The notes beneath the pieces were generated by a model. That model ran no database searches. It was not told where the DNA came from and saw only the letters and a program-made list of their open reading frames with translations. Below are positions 17,520-26,405 of a stretch of DNA of 27,500 bases, piece after piece. Source of the DNA: Symbiodinium natans (taxonomy: Eukaryota; Sar; Dinophyceae; Suessiales; Symbiodiniaceae). The translations under genes were made by a program, and so were the position numbers. The DNA lies in NCBI GenBank assembly GCA_905221605.1, contig CAJNDS010002614.1:1-27500 (forward strand), written 5' to 3'. Every line of letters begins with the position of its first letter. The first letter of the stretch is position 1.

Positions 17520-18126
17520 TTAGGCACGAGCCTTACGACATGATACCCGGCGTCCCCGACCCTTAGCCCTAACCACCCGGTGCTGACGACGACTTTCTCC
17601 ACATCTACAGCGACGACGATGATCAGCATCACCCTCAGCACCGGGTTCCGTGCCAGAGCCCTCAGCCATGTCCTGGAAAGCCAAGATGAAGAGCAAGATG
17701 ATGAGCAGGCCCTGAAAGGCACAGGCACAGACGAGGGGGTGGCTGTATTTGATGTATGCGTATTGGTCATGGACGGATTCAACCACATGAGCTCACAATT
17801 GAGCAGGCAGTAGTGAGGGGTCAGCTTTAGAATAGGTATTGTTTCGGGTTCATGCACCATTGCAGACTGCAGGGGAGGGGTGCATCCTTCTGAAACCCTC
17901 GGCTGGACATCCCAAGCTCTGCGCCCAGATGATGTCCACGACGATCTGTGACGGAATGCGCGCATTGGACTTCTACACTCAGCCCCATTGGAAGCCGTGG
18001 CTCATGATTCGTTGCGAGCTCGCCCGCCTCCAACGCGGAGATCCAGACTTGCGTCGGCAAGGACCGGACATCCAGCAAAGGCCTCGAAGGTGGCATATTT
18101 TTCCAGTGGTTTATCGCCGACAAAGT
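17520..18126 (-). CDS. Gene A, three phase-linked 3' exons; C-terminal membrane segment
   Basis: Exons 18035-18126 (phase 2 start after TTTCAG|, reading FVGDKPLEKYATFEAFAGCP then VLADASLDLR), 17868-17945 (IVVDIIWAQSLGCPAEGFRR then MHPSPA) and 17520-17711 join in phase 0 across introns of 89 and 156 nt. Donors are CGC|GTTGGA and GCA|GTCTGC; acceptors are GTCACAG| and a long pyrimidine tract ending TTTCAG|GGC. The last exon begins with a membrane-like GLLIILLFILAFQDMAEGSG, then an acidic piece and an Arg-rich tail ending CRKARA and TAA. This suggests a C-terminally anchored protein with a basic tail. The family is not recognised. The agreement of phases, borders and codon bias makes this one of the better exon chains here. 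Confidence 0.55.
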
Positions 18127-18228
18127 CTGAAACTATGCTGTGTTCAGAGGGCGAGGGCTCAAGGCAACGAAAGGGCAACTCGTGGTGATTGTGATCGCCT
18201 TCTCAGAAACGACTCCAGACATCCTGGC

Positions 18229-18820
18229 CCTTCTCAGGTCTGCGAGGCATGCATACATGATGCGGGCAGTTCTCACGCGTCTCGTTCTTGAGGGCCGGGC
18301 TGCACCAAGCCACCCCGAACGAAGTTGATCATCAACTGTGCAAGTATTCCAGCAGTGTGACAAGTTGCTTCAAGGCAAGGCTGAACTTGCAACAGCTGCA
18401 GAGTTTTTCGGGTACAACTACTTGCGGATGGGGCCATGGGATGGAGGGGGGGCCATGGGATGGGTACAGTCCTGCAACTTCATGTCACGGCACTAGGGGC
18501 AGCTTTCGGCTTGGTAACTTGTGCCTGCACATGAATGTAGCTTCTGATATCCGGGTTGAGGACCGTCACGGACACCTTGCAACATGGAGCCATCAATGTC
18601 GAGTAAGTCTGAAAGCTGTGTGAATGCGAAATCTGAGCGCCAATTCCACTCAACCGTGAAGCGCATATGTTGGGGACTTCAACTTGATGTTAGGCTGTTC
18701 GGAGCGCTTATTGCAAGAGGGTCCCACGAGTACAACCCTCTGGCTCGACCCTCACCTGCAAGTAGTCCGTGGCGTCGTCCAGCCACCCTTGTGACTGGAG
18801 CTCTCGTGCACGGAGGATTC
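18229..18820 (-). CDS. Probable upstream exons of gene A
   Basis: 18756-18820 is the clearest internal exon of the window: pyrimidine tract, TGCTCAG|GA, a frame reading ILRARELQSQGWLDDATDYL and Q, then the consensus CAG|GTGAGG. 18576-18615 (LSDLLDIDGSMLQ, CACACAG| to CAAG|GTGTCC) follows in matching phase. From about 18420 to 18229 three coding-like frames overlap (LKQLVTLLEYLH; GILAQLMINFVRGGL; SPALKNETRENCPHHVCMPR), so exon edges there are unresolved. The last may splice to 18126 through GAAGG|GCCAGG. No family recognised. Confidence 0.45.
18430..18463. repeat. Short direct repeat, 19-bp spacing
   Basis: GGGGCCATGGGATGG occurs at 18430-18444 and 18449-18463, in a likely intron of gene A. 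Confidence 0.8.
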
Positions 18821-19396
18821 CTGAGCAGGAGGCATGGGTCACTTCTCAAAACAGAGTCGCAGAAGGCACGTTGTGGGGGAGGGAGGGGGGGCCGCCTCAT
18901 TTTCGATATGAGTACAAGTATCCTACTGAATACTCATAACACTGGCCAAAATGTTCATGTACAAGCCCCATTGACGGTGTACTGAAGTAAGCTTGCCCGA
19001 TGCGGGAGAATGCTGTGCAGGCGAGGCTATGCTTCCACCATGTGATGATGACGTGCCTCACAACAAAACTCGCGTGTCGACTGAAGCAATGGTTCGTGTC
19101 CCTTGTGGATAGAACTTGCTGTCCTGCCTTTTCGAAAGCTCACCATGGGGATGCCAGCGCTTGCAGAGCTTTCATTTCATTTGAATATGATATGACTGTT
19201 GGCTCCGTGTAGAACAGAACCCGAACACCGACAACACCAGCACTACGCAGTCAAATGAAGGATGATGAGGCCCGCCGCAGCTCACGAGTCGCTAACGAAG
19301 CATGTTGCACTGTACTCTGTACCAACCAACAAACAAACAAACAAGCACTGGCGGGTCAGCTTTGGCCACCATGACTCTCCTGGAAGCTTTACTGGT
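18821..19396. other. No resolved gene; possible 5' part of gene A
   Basis: A minus-strand frame of about 65 codons (TWWKHSLACTAFSRIGQAYF, ending near 18900) and a donor-like CCATG|GTGAGC near 19142 could belong to gene A, but bias is weak. A (CAAA)n run lies at about 19322-19344. Confidence 0.3.
19322..19344 (+). repeat. (CAAA)n microsatellite
   Basis: AACCAACAAACAAACAAACA-type run, about five units. Confidence 0.85.
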
Positions 19397-20172
19397 TTAA
19401 CTTGAGCACTTTAACCCCTGGCCGGGTCTGCGGCCATGAATGTCCATCATGCTGTTGTTGGACTCCACGCGGTGGATCTCAGCGGGAGGGACACGGAGGC
19501 CACTGCAGGTGCGCCAAGGATCACTGCCACATTGCTCGTTTCCTCAGAACTTCCTCGTCACTGAGGAGAACTTCCTTCAACTTCTTTCAAATTTCAATCC
19601 TCCTCCCTCATCACTGAGGAACTGAAGTGGTGCTGAAACCCCTCACACAGAGCCAGCCGCCCGAAGGAAGGCATAGAACAGCTCCTTCCATGATGGCTGC
19701 GTTTCTTTAGGCTGCGGCTTTGGGGCTTCGGGCTTCGCAGCTCATTCCCTAAGACAGTAAGGTCTTGCCGTCGTGTAGCGCCTACTGGCAATGCTTGCGG
19801 GTCGCGGCAGGCTTGCGCTAAGCTGTGCGTGCACGCTGAGCTCCAGCCACTATGCTTGCGACTTCGGTGTGCGCGGACTTGTATTGCAACAAGCTCCTCC
19901 GGATTAGCTTTCCACGTAGGCACAGACACCTGCGGACGAAGGGCAGGAGTGGGCTTCCTTGGTTGGTTCTGGGGGGTGGCATCAACATGGCTACTCGCTG
20001 TCGAGCTGGGACATGCGCTAGGATCACTAGGATGACAGCAACCTGAACCCGCCTGAACACACATTCCATTTCTTCCCCACTCTGCTGCCTGGATGTCCCC
20101 TCCGGCAACGAAGGAGCGGTCGATGAGGTCGGGGCCGGTGTTGTTCACCTCAGTGCCGAGTTGGCTTGCCAT
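19397..20172 (-). CDS. Gene B, first and last exons of an unknown gene
   Basis: The first exon begins at ATG 20172 with MASQLGTEVNNTGPDLIDRS then FVAGGDIQAAEW, strongly G/C-ending. Before it is TTAG|GGAGAGGGGGACAATGG, which would suit a trans-splice acceptor (inference). The last exon is 19397-19502, after CACCTGCAG|, reading GLRVPPAEIHRVESNNSMMD then IHGRRPGQGLKCSS and TAA. Between them frames are mixed; one has a membrane-like VQVAVILVILAHVP near 20030 and another ends YKSAHTEVASIVAGAQRA near 19820. Whether all belong together is unproved. No family recognised. Confidence 0.42.
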
Positions 20173-20317
20173 TGTCCCCCTCTCCCTAAGCCCCTGAACC
20201 TTTTACTAGACTTAAACAGCCCTAAAAGATGCAGCTTCCCGAAAGCTTGAGGCCGAACCTCCGGGCCGAAGCGTAGCGCCAACGAGCCGGCAGACCGGCA
20301 GTCCGCCCTGCGGACCC
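20173..20317. other. 5' flank of gene B
   Basis: It contains GC-rich direct repeats of GGCCGAA and a GCCGGCAGACCGGC palindrome-like patch (about 20286-20300). No promoter motif recognised. Confidence 0.4.
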
Positions 20318-20350
20318 AGGGTTTTGGGGTTTAGGGTTTAGGGTTTAGGG
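20318..20350 (+). repeat. Interstitial telomere-type repeat (TTTAGGG)
   Basis: Three exact TTTAGGG units preceded by a TTTTGGGG variant. TTTAGGG is the telomere unit reported for dinoflagellates and most plants. Its internal position suggests a chromosome-end relic, telomerase-healed break or chance expansion. Confidence 0.8.
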
Positions 20351-20548
20351 TGTAGTTTGGGGGGTTTGGGGATTTCAGCGCGTCCAACACCGACGCCGAC
20401 TCCACACACGCCACCATCACCAACCAAAAGCAGCAGCAGCAACAAGAGCACTCATGCATTCCTGCATCAGCCCGTGCACTCGTCCATACAGCCGTTCATG
20501 CCTTTTTGTTCACCACCCTCGGAGTGGGTTGTTCAACTTTAAACCAAA

Positions 20549-21044
20549 CTCTTCTCCTCGCCCGGTCTACTCCTCGCCCATCACCCGTATCCCACCCCAG
20601 AGGATCCCCAGAAAGTCCCTGGAGTGCCTAACCCGAGAGCAGAACCCCAGAATGTCCCCAGAGAGTCCCTGAAGTGCCCAACCCAGTATCCAATCTCTGG
20701 AGTCAGAGAGTCCTGGAAGATAGTCCCCCAACCCCAGTATTCTCGGAATTTCTCTGGCTTGCCCAACCAGTGCCCAACTCCAAGAGATTTTCTGGAGCGC
20801 CCAGCCGCAACCCAGAGTATCTTCCCGGAGTGCACAACTCCTGATGATCCTCATAGAGTCCCAAGAGTCCCAACCCCAGAGTATCCAACCCCGGAGTATC
20901 CCCAGAGAATCACTGCAGCGACACCCAGAGAATCCCCAACGTGTCCCCAGACCCCGGAAGAGAGCCCCCCAATCCTACAGAGAATCAGAGCAACTTTCTT
21001 GCCTGCAAGGTGGGGATGTTCGAAGTAAATTCATGTAGTTGCTT
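20549..21044 (-). repeat. Copy B of the array element, inverted
   Basis: 20549-20574 is the reverse complement of 6708-6733 (26 of 26 bases). 21007-21029 is the reverse complement of 5378-5400 (23 of 23), and 21036-21044 is that of 5361-5369. The interior holds degenerate units complementary to GGGTTGGGCACTCCAGG, less regular than in copy A, and is only about a third as long. Flanking bases outside the edges do not match copy A, so the edges are true boundaries. Confidence 0.85.
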
Positions 21045-21506
21045 CATTTTCTTCCTCTTTCTTTTCGCTCTGACTTTCTTCCTTCTTGGGACGGCTTTGG
21101 GGACTCGGGACGTCGTGTGGCTTTCCAGAAACCCCACACTCCGACCCCCCCTCCCCCCACCCCACCTCCAAATAAAACAAGAAGCCAGAAAAAGCCCCCA
21201 ACCCTCCTTCAACCCAGGAACCCAGCTTATCCTCACTGCCCAGCACCTACACAACCGGATTCAGAGCTTGAGCGCGGAGCTGAAACTGCCTTGAGAATGC
21301 GGTGGTGCTGTGGCTTAAATTGCAAAATCACAAACTACCAATCGACCCCAAATCTGCTAGAAAAACAACGAGGGCGACTTCACCCTGAGCATGTTCCCAG
21401 GTCATTACGAGCCTGAAGTACTGGCGCAGCTCCTCCACCACGGGGCAGTCAACGTCTCGGTTGCGAGGAGGCATGAAAACATAGAACAACACTGGCCAAC
21501 AAAAGC
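21031..21506 (-). CDS. Gene C, 3' exons
   Basis: 21384-21506, after TCGTGCAG|GC, reads a hydrophobic start (FCWPVLFYVFMPPRNRDVDC) then PVVEELRQYFRLVMTWEHAQ and ends CAGG|GTGAAG. It is very strongly G/C-ending in its second half. The terminal part, 21031 to about 21249 after TGTGTAG|, reads VLGSEDKLGSWVEGGLGAFS and ends in a charged KKEESQSEKKEEENEATT and TGA. The last codons lie inside the conserved edge of the array element. Phase agreement between the two requires a different donor (GAA|GTCGCC) from the best-looking one. Not recognised. Confidence 0.42.
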
Positions 21507-21635
21507 CTGCACGAAGCATAGGTTGCGCAACACTTTCAGGAAATCTAAGTCTACGTCATTGTGGACTCTGGCGACACACCTGTCTTATGTAGATCTGCAG
21601 ACCCCCTTTGATAGATCCCCACAGAGCCATGCAAC

Positions 21636-21929
21636 CTTCAGAATGAGAGACCTAAGCATCAACTTCGCAAAAGCATCGCTCAAGAGAGTCTGAGCGCCGC
21701 GCCTGCTACCCGTCTCTGGCGAAGCTGGATTCCTGGACGGATCACCTGAACAGATACACGGATCGGTTCTTGGCCAATGGTGCCGCAAGGGTCTTGAGTT
21801 TCCCTCAACTACTGAATGCGCTGCTGTTGACGTTGGAGGCCTGGCCTGGTTGAACTTTCGTAGCACACCTGGCTCCTCGAGGCTGCCTGCGAAGAGGGGG
21901 ATGAAGCCCTCGAGCATCCACGTCCACAC
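21636..21929 (-). CDS. Gene C, two phase-linked internal exons
   Basis: 21869-21929 (VWTWMLEGFIPLFAGSLEEP, after a pyrimidine-rich stretch ending GCCAG|G, donor CCAG|GTGTGC) ends in phase 1. 21636-21745 (after CTGTTCAG|GT, reading DPSRNPASPETGSRRGAQTL then LSDAFAKLMLRSLILK, donor AAG|GTTGCA) starts in the matching phase and ends in phase 0. Intron length is 123 nt. Residue composition is good and codons are strongly biased in the first exon. Family unknown. Confidence 0.5.
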
Positions 21930-21983
21930 CTGGCATTCGGGAGGGACTGACATTGACGCTGACTATTATTGCGAACTTGCACG

Positions 21984-22200
21984 CAGCTTCGGCTGCATCC
22001 AAAGTCCGCGAGCTGGAGGCCTCCTCCACCACACTGATGTTCGCAAGGCGTATCCTTGCAAGATACACTTCAACAGATCTGGACCGTCTGAACCTTGCAA
22101 CATCTCCGGGCGAGGAAAGCATGCGGGCAGTTCTGAATCTAAGGACTCGCTTTATCCTAAGCCAAACATTTGGTCCAACGGTCCAGCATTCAACCACACT
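21984..22200 (-). CDS. Gene C, candidate internal exon region
   Basis: A minus frame immediately downstream of the microsatellite reads VGPNVWLRIKRVLRFRTARM, then a piece ending RIRLANISVVEEASSSRTLD and AAEA. A GC-type donor (GAAGCT|GCGTGC) would give phase 0 into the exon at 21929. Bias is moderate. A plus-strand reading of the same bases competes. Confidence 0.35.
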
Positions 22201-22210
22201 GATCGGTCGC

Positions 22211-22348
22211 TGTGTGTCTGTGTGTCTGTGTGTCTCTGTGTCTCTGCGTCTCTGGGTCTCTGTGTCTCTGTGTCTCTGTGTCTCTGTGTCTCTGTGTCTC
22301 TGTGTCTCTGCGTCTCTGTGTCTCTGTGTCTCTGTGTCTCTGTGTGTG
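22211..22348 (+). repeat. (TGTGTCTC)n microsatellite, 8-bp period
   Basis: About sixteen TGTCTCTG-type units with a few substitutions. It sits between exon candidates of gene C, so it is probably intronic. The long open frames through it (RDTETQRH repeats on the minus strand) are artefacts. Confidence 0.9.
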
Positions 22349-22407
22349 TTTTTCCCGGTCCTTTTGGCGACTGGCTCTCCCTGCAGTGAAGAGATCTGGT
22401 GCTGCAC

Positions 22408-22560
22408 CTTTGTCAGGCCAAGGAGAGTCGCTTCTGATTCTGTGGCAGATCGGCGGGCCTTAGGCATGCGAGATGTCGAAAGCCCCGCACCTCTATTCCT
22501 TCGATCGCGTTGCGGATCATGCTCTGCGCTCGGGCCGTCTGCTCCACGTTGCCATGAGAC
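22408..22560 (-). CDS. Gene C, two phase-linked internal exons
   Basis: 22491-22560 (after [28 protein letters not shown] then GIE; donor GAG|GTGCGG) is nearly all G/C-ending and ends in phase 0. 22408-22458 (after CCTAAG|; [17 protein letters not shown]; donor AAG|GTGCAG) is phase 0/0. The intron between them would be only 32 nt, so one border may be wrong. Charged, helix-forming composition. Not recognised. Confidence 0.45.
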
Positions 22561-22924
22561 CTGTAGATACTGTATGTTGTTGGTGTGCGACTACCGACTA
22601 CCGTAGAATAACAGCAGTTCATCTGTGACGCATCTGCCCTTCCCCTCAAGGCCCAAAGGGCACATGACTTTCCAAGAGGACCTACCTGCAAAAAGATGGG
22701 TAGGAATATCGGAGGCCAACCAATCACGCAAGACTCAAGACGCAAGGAAGCTCCTGATGCGCTGCTTTCTGGCATTGTATATCTTAACACATGAGCTGAA
22801 ACTGAGCCGAAGGCCATGCGGTGGCCGTGAACACGAACCATATCTTGGCAGAGACAGCACGATGCCGAGTCGGCACTCAGCATGCCCAATCTGATATCGT
22901 AGAGGTCTTCACAACAAACTGCAC
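22561..22924. other. Unresolved; possible exons
   Basis: A minus frame ending PPIFLPIFLQ before a consensus CAG|GTAGGT (donor near 22685) is a plausible exon with a hydrophobic end, but its 5' border is not clear. Confidence 0.3.
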
Positions 22925-23320
22925 CTTGTTAACATCGAATCGACTCTCGGGGGCCAAGCGCAGACGGTCAAAGGCAACGTGCCACAGAAGCGGACACGGT
23001 CCTCAGCACAATTCTCAGGAGTCAGGAACGATCAGGAATGCATGGGCGCAACCGGCAATGGCGCTTCGATTTGCACGCCAAATGTTCTGATTCTGTCAAT
23101 CAGCGCTGCGATGCTACTTGTGCCACATCCAACTCCTCTTCCGCACTGATGGACTCTACAACGCTGAAGGTTCAGGGCTTCGGGAAGTGAGCAGAAGCCC
23201 ATCTTCTGCACAAGGCCGACGCCCGCTCCGAGGCCAGGAAGTCGCGCACCTCGGCAGGGCAGAAGCACCTAACAAACGTCTGCCCGGGCATGGTCCACCC
23301 AATGGAAACAGCCAGCAAGC
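22925..23320 (-). CDS. Candidate upstream exons of gene C
   Basis: 23212-23320, after TTCACAG|GC, reads LLAVSIGWTMPGQTFVRCFC then PAEVRDFLASERASA; the last twenty codons are almost all G/C-ending. A frame starting near 23206 (KMGFCSLPEALNLQRC) looks coding too but is out of phase. 22925-23001 reads PCPLLWHVAFDRLRLAPESR then FDVNK before AAG|GTGCAG. Exon order fits gene C but phases do not all agree, so joins are not proposed. Not recognised. Confidence 0.38.
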
Positions 23321-23433
23321 CTGTGAATCAACAGCTTGCAGCTTGCGGGACCTTGTCTGGTCCTACTTGCTACAGCAAGACTAAACTCAAGCCTAGCTCC
23401 CGAAACAACCAATGCTGGAAGGAAAGCCTCGGA

Positions 23434-23524
23434 GGAGAGAGAGAGAGAGGGAGAGAGAGGGAGAGAGAGGGAGAGAGAGGGAGAGAGAGGGAGAGAGAGG
23501 GAGAGAGAGGGAGAGAGAGGGAGA
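23434..23524 (+). repeat. (GAGAGAGAGG)n, 10-bp period
   Basis: About nine nearly perfect units. Like the other microsatellite it lies between minus-strand exon candidates. Confidence 0.95.
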
Positions 23525-23599
23525 TGAAGATCACGGTGCAAAATGTACAGGCAGAGACAGAGACAACAGACACGTAGTCCGCATCCGACAAGACCAAAC

Positions 23600-23661
23600 C
23601 TTTCATGCAGGCTGCCTCAAGCCCTTCTCGCTTGATGGATCAAGTCATCCAGGACAGCCAT
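23600..23661 (-). CDS. Possible first exon of gene C
   Basis: An ATG at 23659-23661 opens MAVLDDLIHQARRA (stop at 23617), and a second frame over the same bases reads GLEAACMKGLVLSDADYVS. The first is G/C-ending and could be a start exon just 0.1 kb downstream of gene D's stop. The 3' border is not defined. Confidence 0.28.
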
Positions 23662-23773
23662 CAGGTTTGAAGAGTTCGGCCTACTAGAGCTGCCTGAGGC
23701 CTGCACTTGCTGGCGGGTCAAGGCCTGGACCGCGCACAACTATTGCGGTCTGCGTCTGGCAGCTAGCGATTTT

Positions 23774-23995
23774 TTAGTAGATTCCGACATGCACCAGTGC
23801 ATGGTTCGGCACCTCGTCTTCCACCTTCTTCTGCGCATTGACCTGAGTCTCCACGTGTACTGGCATCTTGCCTCTGATTGCCTCAGGTAACTTTCGAATC
23901 TTCCGTGAGCCTTTCGTTTGTGGCTTTTTGGGACCCTCTGGGGCCGAGGCGGTGCTGGACATTTGCCGCTCTTTGAGATCTACAACCGGGTCATC
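23774..23995 (-). CDS. Gene D, 3'-terminal exon
   Basis: After CCGAAGCAG|G the minus frame is open for 73 codons to TAA. It starts DDPVVDLKERQMSSTASAPE, continues with a Lys/Pro-rich GPKKPQTKGSRKIRK, and ends with VETQVNAQKKVEDEV and NHALVHVGIY. The basic, disordered-looking middle and acidic/helical end suggest a tail rather than a catalytic domain. Clear codon bias. Not recognised. Confidence 0.52.
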   Translation of the reverse strand, partial: DDPVVDLKERQMSSTASAPEGPKKPQTKGSRKIRKLPEAIRGKMPVHVETQVNAQKKVEDEVPNHALVHVGIY

Positions 23996-24358
23996 CTGCT
24001 TCGGTCAAGCATGTCTGAGCATGTCTAAGCACGTCTGAGCTCACATTCTCTGACAAAGAAGGATGGGTCAACTGAGTTTTGAATGCGGCTGGCAAGCATT
24101 GGGTAACAATGGAGTTTCAGTGAACTCATGAGGACCCATTGCAAGCTCACAAGACTCCTGTTGGTCTGCACTCTTCACGCATTGCCCCATTGTAGCTGGA
24201 ACCACTATCCGCCGACCCCATTCGATCAATCTCATTCTACACATGTTGCCGCTCTGCATGCTGAGTGGCCGCATTCAAGGCTGTTTCTCCCCGCCGTACG
24301 TTTCCCTTCCTTGGTGGATGGCGCGCCCCCCTGACTGAATTGCATTCCTTTGCGACAC

Positions 24359-24492
24359 CTTTCGATACCCAGCGGCCGAGACCAAGACTTTCTCAGGCAC
24401 CGTGGGGGGGTGGGGAGTCCCCTGAAGAAACTTTCCGAACTTGTTCACTCTTCCTGCCTGCAGCGCGGGCTGTGCCATATCCGCCCCGCCAC
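24359..24492 (-). CDS. Gene D, internal exon
   Basis: After GCGTTGCAG|GT the frame reads GGADMAQPALQAGRVNKFGK then FLQGTPHPPTVPEKVLVSAA and GYRK, ending AAG|GTGTCG in phase 0, which matches the phase 0 start of the terminal exon at 23995. Codons are strongly G/C-ending. A further exon may lie in the intervening 363 bases (a minus frame at 24068-24274 is plausible). Not recognised. Confidence 0.5.
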
Positions 24493-25036
24493 CTGCAACG
24501 CTGCGAAGCTCTGAACTCACATACCTTTCGTGCATATTCACGCATGTTCACACCCTGAGCTTAGACAAAGGGAGACCGTAGCCTCAGCTGACCATCCCGG
24601 CCATGAAAACACGGGCACTTCCCGGAATCAGGAACTCCCCGCTTCTAGAGTCTTTTGGATGAAGAGTGCGTCTTCTCTAAACATGCTTGAGCTTGCTGAG
24701 GGCTGGGGGCTGTGGGCTGTCAGCTGTAGGCTGTGGGCTGTGTCTGTGGGCTGTCTGGGTGCTGAGCAATGATACCTGGACCGTCCATGAACTTTCATGA
24801 ACTGTTTGACTCCTCCCGGCCCTTCGGGCCGAACTGGTAGCAAGATGCGGCAGAGTGAAAGCCGCCATCCATTCCTGCCTACTGGCCTCGCTAGCTGCTA
24901 GTTTGCATCTGTCTCATGATCAAACACGAAGAAGAAAGCTGGGCCCAGGTTTCACCATGCCTAATGTGCAAAAGCCTCCAGCCCACTCTCATCTATGGTT
25001 CGCCTCTATACTCTCCCAGGATGCTTCAATGCTCAC
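24493..25036. other. Unresolved; GGCTGT-rich patch
   Basis: Three minus frames near 24560-24680 each look partly coding (for example MFREDALFIQKTLEAG) and cannot be separated. 24700-24765 is a short array of GGGCTGT-type units. A small GGCCCTTCGGGCC hairpin lies near 24819-24831. Confidence 0.35.
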
Positions 25037-25091
25037 AAATGCTCGCAAATCTCCACCGTACCACGGCATCCTGCCCGTCGCGGCAGCGTGG
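25037..25091 (-). CDS. Candidate internal exon
   Basis: HAAATGRMPWYGGDLRAF between CATCTCAG|C and TTT|GTGAGC. Mostly G/C-ending. A plus-strand frame (24855-25112) ending GILPVAAAWLRWVEG competes. Not recognised. Confidence 0.35.
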
Positions 25092-25457
25092 CTGAGATGG
25101 GTCGAGGGCTGACGGGAAAGGAATGATGACATCCAGGCATTTGACAGACAAGGTCTTAGTGGATGAACTTCACAGCGCCCTAAAAATTCTCCAGCTAGCC
25201 GATGCCCAGTAATGGCTTTCCGCCTAAGACAGGCTCAACGTCGGTGGGTGCTTAAGCTATACACTGACAGTCGTTGTCACACTTGGCTGCACCTCGCTCA
25301 CGTGTTTGGACATGGCAAATGCCGGTGGGCTGTGTCAGCCGTCCATGCTATTGGACATGATGCACGCGCCTGCTTGCACGTCAGTCGTCTTCAGATGTGC
25401 TGGTTCGGAATGCAGGGTTTTGTAAGACAACTGTCGCACACTTCGATCAATAATCAC

Positions 25458-25538
25458 CTCTGTGGCCAAAGCCTTTGCAGAGGTTCGGCCGAGCATCGAC
25501 GGGAAACCGCAGGCTTCGCTAGCTCGCTGGCTCACTCT
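25458..25538 (-). CDS. Candidate internal exon
   Basis: Twenty-seven codons, phase 0/0, reading RVSQRASEACGFPSMLGRTS then AKALATE between GTTTAG| and GAG|GTGATT. Codon bias is clear. The 114-codon plus-strand frame at 25212-25556 covers the same bases with poorer bias. Not recognised. Confidence 0.4.
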
Positions 25539-25984
25539 CTAAACGGCTACGACTGACAGCGCTGTTGGTATTCTTGTTGAATCGGTTTCCATCTCAACGC
25601 TCGGCTTCGAAGCGTCATGCAGGGGGCTTTGCATCGTCTGCTCTGCTGCAACGCCGAGGTGGATCTGGGCCACGCAAACCAAGGACATCAGAGAACCTTC
25701 AGAGCTTTCCCAATCTTTCTAACATACACGAGACGAAGACCTGCGAGCTATGGTAAGACACCTGACCTCCAAGCTGAAACCCTACAACCTCGGATCCCGA
25801 CATGTGATGGAACAAATTCAAGTGCAATTGAGCTGTCATGAGGATCGAAGCTAGAAAAGAGGCTTGAAGCAACTGAACAGGCTCGCGGTGCCCCAATCGT
25901 GGGCGTCTGAAAACCCTTCTTGTGGCCTTGGGGGGTTTCACAGGGGCCTCCCCACCCGTAGGCTCCCCGCCATGTGAGACAGAC
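25539..25984. other. No resolved gene
   Basis: The minus-strand frame of the next exon stays open down to 25748 with declining bias. It is probably intron or decayed sequence. Confidence 0.3.
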
Positions 25985-26254
25985 TTCGACGCACAGGGAT
26001 GGAGCCAAGCCTTCAAGCATCAAGCCACCAGTACCAAGACTCTTGCCCAGCATCTGCGCTGCGAAGTCCAAGAACTTATCAAGACACTCAGTAAGCTGCA
26101 ACATGCATCAAAACATCCTAGCTCCACAAACAACCATCGCGACAACTGTGGACACACTAAGTTTGACTGTAGATGCTCACATCTCTGGACCGATGTCAGC
26201 TCTGGAGACTCTGCTACTTCGCCGGGCCTCAGGGTCGCCGTCCTCGTCCCCGGC
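25985..26254 (-). CDS. Two candidate exons of an unknown gene
   Basis: 26181-26254 has the best acceptor of the window (a long C/T tract then TTTGGCAG|G), reads AGDEDGDPEARRSSRVSRAD then IGPE, and ends GAGAT|GTGAGC. 25985-26095 (TGTTGCAG| to GAA|GTCTGT) reads LTECLDKFLDFAAQMLGKSL then GTGGLMLEGLAPSLCVE, a helical, membrane-compatible composition. With an 85-nt intron the two are out of phase using the consensus donor; a GA-type donor one codon earlier would fix it. They may extend gene D upstream or form another gene. Confidence 0.42.
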
Positions 26255-26405
26255 CTGCCAAAGGGGGAAGGGGCAAGGACTTTCTGGGTACACGTCAAGC
26301 TGTCGGGCTCTTGCAACGACTCAACAGATGGGGCTGAGGACCGCTTAGTAGTAAGACACGAATCATGGTCCAGCAGGTGGAAGCAGACAAAGCATTGACT
26401 CCCAC

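Noticed and set aside
21805-22606. Long frames of 179-220 codons across the 8-bp microsatellite
   Set aside because: The middle third is repeat-encoded (RDTETQRH or CVSVSL). Only the part at about 21984-22200 looks coding and is listed separately.
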